Positions 56,776-64,000 of a stretch of DNA of 64,000 bases are shown here, piece after piece. Both the position numbers and the translations under genes were made by a program. Numbering within the stretch: the stretch's first letter is position 1; every line of letters begins with the position of its first letter. Source of the DNA: Epiperipatus broadwayi. Its lineage: Eukaryota; Onychophora; Udeonychophora; Euonychophora; Peripatidae. The stretch lies in NCBI GenBank assembly GCA_028023455.1, contig JAQFVV010000546.1, forward strand, positions 60,001 through 124,000, given 5' to 3'. The notes below the pieces were generated by a model that worked only from the letters and a program-made list of their open reading frames with translations, made no database searches and was not told where the DNA came from.

Positions 56776-57191
56776 GAGATTGAGTTATTGTAATGTGTAA
56801 ATATACAGTACTAATCTAATCCTTATAGTTAAATAAATTTGATTTACTAATTCATTATAAGCAATCACTGATCTTTTTGCCGGCATCAATCTATGTAATT
56901 GCAATGCAGCTATAGAAATTATTAATATTTTGATAAAAGATAGGTGATGATTCATATTATATCAGTTATAGTGATTTCCCTGTAAAATATTGCCATGTTT
57001 TCTTGAACCAGTTGTGGATTATTGGAGGAGCTAAGCATCAAAGAACTTAGAGAGATATCTGATCCTGCCCTATAGATCTTTCATTATAGAAATAGTGCTC
57101 TAGTTTGCAGTATGGCAGATATAGTATAAATAAATAAAAATATTATAAGTAAATAAGCATTTATTTTTATATGACGCTATGTGTACAATTG
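56776..57191. other. AT-rich intergenic DNA, nothing recognised
   Basis: No gene, structured RNA or repeat match seen. Confidence 0.4.
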
Positions 57192-57600
57192 TATTACATT
57201 CAAAGATCAGCCTTTCAAGCTAATTGTGCATGCATCTTTTGAGAGTGTTAAATAATAAATGAATACTTCTCTCTACAACACAAGATATAGTATTTATGCA
57301 GGAATAAAAGGAATCTCTTATTCCTACAACTCAGTGACGTTTAGTAAATTCTAGACAATTTCACCGACGTCATTCATTCAAACATCGTAAATAGTAATTT
57401 AAAGTGAGAATTATACTCTCACGCTTTCCTCAACAGTACTTCAGATTTGCTCATATAAAAAAATTTGAGTTGTAGGAATAAGAGATTCCTTTTATTCCTG
57501 CATAAATACTATATCTTGTGTTATAGAGAGAAGTATTCATTTATTATTTAACACTCTCAAAAGACGCATGCTTGAAAGGCTGATTTTTGAATGTAATAAA
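57192..57600. mobile_element. Foldback element, arms about 140 bp
   Basis: TATTACATTCAAAGATCAGC (57192) to TCCTACAACTCA (about 57333) is mirrored by TGAGTTGTAGGAATAAGAGA (57469) to GAATGTAATA (57600). The right arm has a deletion of about 10 bp near 57570. The centre of about 130 bp is unrelated. No hammerhead core is readable. Confidence 0.85.
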
Positions 57601-58031
57601 AATATTTATAAGAAATGAACCATCTTTTAAAATTAAACCTGTTTAATGGGAATGATGGTTAGGCAATATGGCTGTATACCTAATTTGACAATCATTGTTA
57701 GTTAGGACATTCAGTCCAAGATTATTCAATGTAGTCATTTCTAATGTCCATTAACCTCAGTATATAAATCCTTATATATGTTAGTGAATGTACTTTAAAA
57801 GGGGTAATCCCATTCTCATTTAAATGATAGAATATGAATAATAATTTTCTGTTTATCTCACTTGTAATGAAGCAAAGTACGGATTTAAAAAATTCATTGT
57901 AAAATAAAATTAGGTCATATGATAAATGATAAACGTATTTGTCTGAAATACTTTGTCAAAAGTGGTGAACATCTATATACATATAAAATTTATAAAAAAT
58001 TATATATGTAATAGAAGAGCCAGGTTTCTAA
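57601..58031. other. AT-rich intergenic DNA, nothing recognised
   Basis: No gene or repeat match seen. Confidence 0.4.
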
Positions 58032-58390
58032 AACAGTTTAATATATAGGGTATATGAGCACAGACTTTCACATGACCCACCATTCTCCACTCACTCTCAT
58101 AAAACACTGATACACTTGAGCACATATATCAAAAAGATAAATAATCACCAATATAACTATTTTATGCTAAACCAGCAATCATCAGTTGGTCCAGATTATT
58201 ATCTCTACACATATATGCTATATGTGCTCAGATATATATTAAGATAGCCAATCTTCATACTTTAATGGACAGGCTTCAATCCACTCCACACTCCAACTTT
58301 TCAACCATTCATCATATTGAAAATCTAATGATGGATACTCAAAGCCACCTGAGGCTGAGATTCTTGTCACATTCATGTCGATCTAAAGTA
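58032..58390 (-). mobile_element. Diverged copy of the 13 kb hammerhead-bearing unit
   Basis: From GGGTATATGAGCACAGACTT (58049) through CAATCATCAGTTGGTCCAG, GACAGGCTTCAATCCACTCC and TGAGGCTGAGATT to about 58385, it is the reverse complement of one unit of the 13.1-13.5 kb element. A single unit is present, about 80% alike. It shows the family exists outside the LTR element. Confidence 0.8.
58133..58206 (-). ncRNA. Hammerhead, family A, core damaged
   Basis: Minus strand: ACCAA/TTGGT stem I, intact CTGATGA (58185-58179), stem II TGCT/AGCA, but AAAA in place of GAAA (G12 lost). Probably inactive. Confidence 0.6.
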
Positions 58391-58579
58391 TATTTTATGC
58401 TAGGCTAAAGTTTGCTCAGCATTAAAAGATAAATGAAAGAGGAAACATTACTCCTCTACTCAATCAATTATAGATAGATATTTTCCAGATAATTTTTGTT
58501 TTTCATGTTTTAGGTGTGCGTGATGGAATGGAAGTCTAAATATTTAACAATATATATCTATATCTCTCTCTCTATATAT

Positions 58580-61124
58580 TGTAATGGTAAGATTACGTAT
58601 GCCTTGTTAACATGTTGCAAAATTCCACCACCACATTCGAATGGCGGCATAACAGGTGGGTTCAGGGCCTGTGATACCGTATTCGAACATAGTAAATTTA
58701 TTCATAACAAAACCCACATGACAACACATCTACCATAACAATAGCACTATTTTCTAGGCCCAGTGGTCAGGTAAACAAAAGACTCTAATTAATGATTTAA
58801 CCTTACGGACTACTACTATATTCTACTATTCATTAATATGAGTGATACTAATTATTATGTAAAATTAAGCAGACACAGACATGGATATAGATAATTTAAC
58901 TATTTAATTGCGATTAATTTACATTGGCAAATATATTACACTACCTGGATATCAATATAAATTACATCCCATGCCTCATGTTTAAGTGGTGAAGGTTACA
59001 AGACACATTATGAGATCTTAATGAGGAGTGCATTTGTTCACAAAGCTATCATCCTATTTACTTTATAATATTAATATTTATTCTAATAATTTACTAAAGA
59101 TTAACATATGTGGAGGAGTGGAGCTAGACCCAGCATAAACTTTATAATTATTATTAAAGCGATCTGTGGTAGTATGGATACTGCCGAGCTATAAGAGAAT
59201 CGGCTTTCAAAAAGGATAATTGCAGAAGAAATGTTGGAGGCTGGTGGGATGATCAAACATTGGATCGGAGCCCTATAGGTCTGTCATGAGCACGGCATCA
59301 GTATGGGGTCGTAGCCTTTCCATCCCTGACTGCATGACAAGGTAATTACTGGTGGAATATGAAGAGGGTCAGCCAAACATCGGGTCGGAGCCCTTAGGAG
59401 TGGTCACGAGCATGGTGTCAGTATGAGGTCATAGCCTTTCCATCCCCGACCGCGTGACAAGGTTCTGTGCTATTATATATTCTGTATGCTCCTTAAGTGT
59501 GAGAGCAAAACATTGACAGTACCTCTATTACATTTCTGCAATATAAAAATTCATGTATCAATAACCAGCGCAGTTCATAACTCTAATGCAAACGCATTTA
59601 TTTATACAAATCTATCCCCAATCTCCACACGACTAGCATTTAATTTACTATCATTAACCCCCCCTTTCTTCTTAACATTATGGCTTTATTTAAGATTTAA
59701 CTAACCTAGCATGAATGATAGCTCATTAACAAATACATTAACTAATAATATAGGTCTCGTATTTATAAAACATATTAAAAATATTATATGATTCCCAAGC
59801 TGAAATCTATTAACCGATGTGATTTACTGTTATGATATTAAATTCGCAGAAGAGGGTAGCCCTTCCACGAATTATATAAAAAAAACCATCAGCTTGGAAA
59901 CCACGTGGGCATGAAATATAATCTTAACAAATACAATAAAATTGGATACCCAAGTAGAATAATGATAGATAGAGTAATTTACGAGGTTTATTATAAATAG
60001 TATTATTACAGAAAATAGATTTTTTCGGATTACATAATAGTGGAAATTAAAATGAAATTAATATTTTAGAAATATAGAGTTCAATTAGAGTTCCAAAACG
60101 AATTTTAATCTTGGGTATCATGTTACCTTTAGTTCATTTAAGTGTGCACACTGTTTGGAGAGTCTGAGTTTCCAGGTTCAATGGCAGTTACATTTAGGAG
60201 AAAATTTATTCAACGGAAGCAGGAGAATTCTAGGTTTATCACATTTTGTGGGATTTTAGAATTGTATAGCCATCAGTCCGGAGGAGCATCACACGGTGCC
60301 TACTCTTGGCGCATTGCTTGATATAAAATTTGGATCGCAAGAATATAATAAACAGTATAATTGGAATTAACGTTTCTGGTTCTAACTTTTCATTGATCAA
60401 AAAAAATAACAATCAGTTGTGGTTTTTTATTCTCTATTTCCTTATCTCTGGGATCCATCGAGCAATACGTCATCCATGCAGCTGTCTCTCAGGTCTGTGC
60501 CATACATCCCTTTAGGTCACGGATGCAATAGTTATACAGTTTGGAATTTCAATCTGACCACTTTTCAAATTCTACCTTTTACATGACATAATTTACAAAA
60601 GTTGTTTTTAACAAACCTTTTCTTTGTTTCTATATGTTTAAAAATACCTTTTTAGCTCTGTCATCTCTTTCCCCCTCCCACTATGACTTGCCTTTCATTA
60701 GCAGGGGAATTTTAAAAGCATCTTTATTTTAATTGAGAATTATTTATTTTTATAATTTAAGTATTACCTGGATCTGACTTAAATAATAATATGTTTTCGT
60801 TTTAAAATATAATTATTGATTTTATTTATAATTTAAAATATTATTTAAACCTATCAGAATAATTAATAGGATTATTTAAATTTATACAACTTACGCACGG
60901 CAATTTAATAATACCTTGCAATGCGTTATTTTTAAATAAGCTTATCGGAGTATGTGCGCATATATAACATTTAATTTTTTTATTTAAACACTTTACAGAT
61001 ATTGTATATTATTACGCATTAATCCAATATTCAAGCTCAGAATCCATGTAAACCCATACAAAAAGGGGCGAGAGGTAGAATGATGACAGAACTAAGGTGA
61101 AACTAAGATTTGAGTACAAATCTT
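58580..61124 (-). repeat. Probable solo LTR related to the 5.35 kb element
   Basis: The plus-strand start TGTAATGGTAAGATTACGTA resembles the LTR end TGTAACAGTCAGAATCATCT. GTGGTCAGG...AAACAAAAGACTCTA at about 58764-58787 matches GTGGTCAGGGAGAAACAAAAGACTC at 5540. The end AAGGTGAAACTAAGATTTGA (61095) parallels AGGTGAAACGAAGATCTGCA (8040). Length about 2.5 kb, close to the 2.7 kb LTRs. No second copy or interior lies nearby, so LTR-LTR recombination probably removed the rest. ATAT precedes the start and follows the end. Confidence 0.6.
59256..59464. repeat. GC-richer tandem duplication inside the solo LTR
   Basis: Two copies of about 90 bp, period about 120 bp: AAACATTGGATCGGAGCCCT (59256) and AAACATCGGGTCGGAGCCCT (59376), both ending CATGACAAGGT or CGTGACAAGGT. 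Differences are transitions at CpG. The base composition is strikingly richer in G+C than the surroundings. Function unknown; enhancer-like or structured LTR RNA are possibilities. Confidence 0.8.
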
Positions 61125-64000
61125 ATATATATATAAAGTTATTTTATGTATTTATATTTAATTCATCTGTGAAATTGGTCTGAATTTCTATGCAGGGATA
61201 GTTATGATATAATAAATAGATGCATTGCTAAAAACTTTAAGAAATATATATATAGTAACAGAAATAGAAGGTTGTTAAAACAGTTTAAATAGTTTATTCC
61301 AAGGTAATGCCTGTTAACTATTTTTTATTTTAAAGAAAGGAATAGTAAAAGAGTAAACACCATTTATCTATGCAGGCAGTTATAAATTGATGAAAGTTTA
61401 TTTTTTTTATTTTAATCTTCAACTAAAAATACCCATTTGCTGACTAAAAAATGGCTAATACAAGATCCAGTGATTCAAAATAACTCAATACTTGCTTGAA
61501 AATTATCAATTAATTAAAAATTCTTGCATAAATTGTATCCAGATATATAAACAATTACACCATGAGTCTCCCTCTTTATACCCATTTCCTTCATGAAATT
61601 CTCAGATGATTCTTGAAAAAGAAATATTTTCATAGACAACCAGGAAAACTATAGATAAAATTAAAAAAAAAAGACACAACTATACGTCCCAAAAAAAAAA
61701 AAAAAAACAGAAAATGATATTGTTGATCACCATAGCAAAACAAAGGTTTATTTAAATAAACACCAAAAGATTAACATTTTTGCAGAGAAATTATAAATGG
61801 TGGCAAGATATTTTAAAAGATTTATGAAATAATATTAGGCTCAAAAATTTAAGTTACTTTGCATACAGATGAATAAAGAAAAAAATTCACAAATCACGTT
61901 TGAAAATAAGATAAATTTAATACATAAACATATTCTTTATCCGATATTAGATTCAGGTGTGTAATATAGACGAGTGTTGAAAAACCACAGGTATTTTAAC
62001 GGTGCTAAACAAGTTATCTAACTTCTTATACTGTCATTTATCTTATGAAGTATAAATAGCTTTGATAATTCGTTTAGTAATAAAGCATTTAAAAAGCAAA
62101 ATAAAAAAAAAACCGCTATAGCACAAACAGATAAAATATATAAAAATAATTCGACTGAAAAATGGTTTTGCATTTTTTTTTGCAAATATGATATTAAGCC
62201 CAACAAAGACTGATTGAATTTCAGTAGCTGTAAATAAAAGTAGGAAGATAAATAAATAAATCTTTATCATTCTTTGAAAAAATATATTCTATTTGAAAAA
62301 AGTCCCGCAGGATCTAGAAAAGAATTATTATTGTAAGAAAGTATTAAAAATTCCTCATAGGTTTAAAAATAAAAATAAATGTTGTTTGCATGCTGAAGAA
62401 GTTCATTTGCATTGAATCATAAAACAAAGCGAGTTGATCTGAAGTTCTCCTGAGAAATGAAAGCTGGTTGATTTAATAAAGACTTGATTTAACAAAAAGA
62501 CACAAAGAACTCGTGCAAACCTCAAACTTCAGAGAGATACAGAAGAAAAGAACAATTCACAATGTAATTTAACCTTTACTTTAAAATAATTTAAATTTAT
62601 AATTTAATTTTTAATTTACGTCAAGTTAATTCGAAAATTAATTGGACGTACCCATGATAGTAAAGGTAGGAAGATGTTTGGAATGAATTATGAAGGTTAG
62701 TAAAGAATAAATTGACAAAATTAAACTATCATAAGTTTTTAAAAAGTGACAAGAATACAAATATATATATAAAATTAGTAAAGTATAACAAATTAAATTG
62801 CAAAACAATAAACAAATACTGAAAGGCATAGGTCTTTTTGTCAATGGAAACTATTGTAAAGTAATAAAAACTCTTGATGTTGCTTTCTAGTAATTCTTAA
62901 TATATAATTTTTGTTTATTAATATTATTATTAGATGATGGCAAGTCAACATAAATTCGTAACCTAGCAACCGCTTATTTTTTCAAGTTGTTCAAAAGCTC
63001 ATTTATGTAGTGATAAAGGTAATCCATCTTATTACCAATCCTTTATTTTCATTTCACCACGAACATTCCCAAGTTATTATATTTTATAATTATTATATTG
63101 TTTAATTTTATGTGTTCTTAAAAATTTATTTATTCAGCACAATATATAAATTAAAATAGAAAAATTTCCAAATAAGCAAAAACTTGTGTTATGAATCATA
63201 AGAGGTACAATCATAAAAGAAAAAAGAAAAGAATATATATTAACTATGCTCGAAACATATAGTGAATAACTTTATAATTATTAATGCAAATAATTTATAA
63301 TGTATGAAATAGTCATCAAAATTAATTACACAAGAAAGAATATAAATAAATATATATATATATGCAGTACATAAAAATGTTAATACAGTATTAAATAAAA
63401 AAACATTGTTACCATGTGATGCAATAAGCAAAGTTTCAAATATATTCTAAATTTTTAAAATAATATATGGACAACATTTACTGAATAGTCATCAACAAAA
63501 TAATTAAATAATATGACACCATTGTTACTATATTGTCTAAGACTACTTACCAAAATAAATTCTGGCAATATCAATTGAAAATTTTTGTTTAAATAAGCAT
63601 TTACAATGAACCTTTTACAATATAGAAAAGAAAGAATATGATATATGACAATAATCACTCTATATAAAGAACAATGACATGTGTCAATGATCATTCTCTA
63701 CTTATAAAATATAATAGATAATACACAAGTATTGACGAGCTAATCCCAGTCTACCAAAATAATTCACATGGTATAATTTTGCAAGTTACATAATGAAGAT
63801 AATAAATACTGCAACCACCCTGAATAAAGATATTAAAAGACGCTTTTATAACACGCAACATAAATAGTCATGAAAATAAAACTAGGGCAAGAATTTCACT
63901 AAATAATAAAACACATATCTAACAAGAACTTAAATAAGTAATATGACTTAACCAAGATATCCTAGAATTAATAAAATTACCCAAATAACAATAATCATCA
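61125..64000. other. AT-rich intergenic DNA
   Basis: 2.9 kb without a supported gene. Minus-strand frames of 62-79 codons (62018, 62043, 62638, 63240, 63455) are hydrophobic, leucine- and isoleucine-rich products of AT-rich DNA with no motif. No palindrome or tandem array found. A-runs occur at 61665 and 61690. Confidence 0.45.

Noticed and set aside
60330-60515. 61-codon frame near 60.4 kb
   Set aside because: Lies in the probable solo LTR, with no motif or conservation in the other LTR.
62018-63694. Small hydrophobic minus-strand proteins
   Set aside because: Short, AT-driven composition, no start context or motif, and several overlap each other in different frames.
1-64000. CRISPR array, bacterial operon, rRNA genes or viral genome
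   Set aside because: No spaced direct repeats of that kind, no dense coding and no rRNA-like text were seen.

Overview
This window looks like a gene-poor, repeat-dominated piece of an AT-rich animal nuclear genome (about three quarters A+T by eye). There is no operon structure, Shine-Dalgarno pattern or dense coding. The recognisable coding material is eukaryotic retroelement: RTE-type LINEs, other LINEs, Penelope-like elements (PLEs) with GIY-YIG endonucleases, and an LTR element with a lysine-tRNA-type primer site. All of it is broken by stops, frameshifts or truncation. Differences between repeat copies are mostly transitions, often at CpG, which suggests cytosine methylation. I cannot fix the taxon; AT-rich cnidarians, flatworms, some lophotrochozoans or some arthropods would all fit. 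I see no intact host gene and no confident host exon.

Layout. 0-5.3 kb: a MITE-like repeat, a 2.1 kb element with long terminal inverted repeats, a small MITE and a tandem duplication. 5.35-14.36 kb: one LTR retroelement on the minus strand. It has 2.7 kb LTRs, a primer-binding site, a short polypurine tract and a single repeat-rich reading frame without a recognisable polymerase. It sits inside another copy of the MITE-like repeat, whose uninterrupted relative lies near the window start. One LTR carries a 1,058 bp insertion flanked by a 14 bp target duplication. 14.7-24.9 kb: an RTE LINE remnant, a foldback element, large microsatellites including about 210 units of TTC, and otherwise featureless AT-rich DNA. 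24.9-27.2 kb: PLE fragments in opposite orientations and a tRNA-derived short retrosequence. 28.5-39.5 kb: LINE remnants, PLE endonuclease fragments, a palindromic repeat array and several foldback MITEs. 41.7-45.7 kb: a frameshifted LINE and an RTE 3' end. 46-55.5 kb: degenerate tandem repeats, foldbacks and several PLE remnants in both orientations. 56-64 kb: a second tRNA-derived retrosequence, foldbacks, a probable solo LTR related to the 5.35 kb element, and featureless DNA.

The most interesting theme is a recurring hammerhead ribozyme architecture inside the foldback and tandem elements: CUGANGA box, short stem II, GAAA, very short or self-complementary stem III, then a cleavage-site A or C, closed by stem I. 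Complete catalytic boxes are readable at about 13.0, 13.35, 13.8, 21.6, 36.3, 36.7, 37.3 and 44.2 kb. Decayed or core-altered copies are at about 20.0, 27.9, 36.9, 39.0, 48.2, 48.5, 55.3 and 58.2 kb. At least four unrelated stem sequences are represented. The best-dated copy, the 1,058 bp insertion in one LTR, has tandem ribozyme units about 475 bp apart and a retrotransposition-like target duplication. The window may therefore hold several families of small non-autonomous, ribozyme-bearing retroelements, possibly mobilised by the PLEs or LINEs seen beside them; that mobilisation link is inference.
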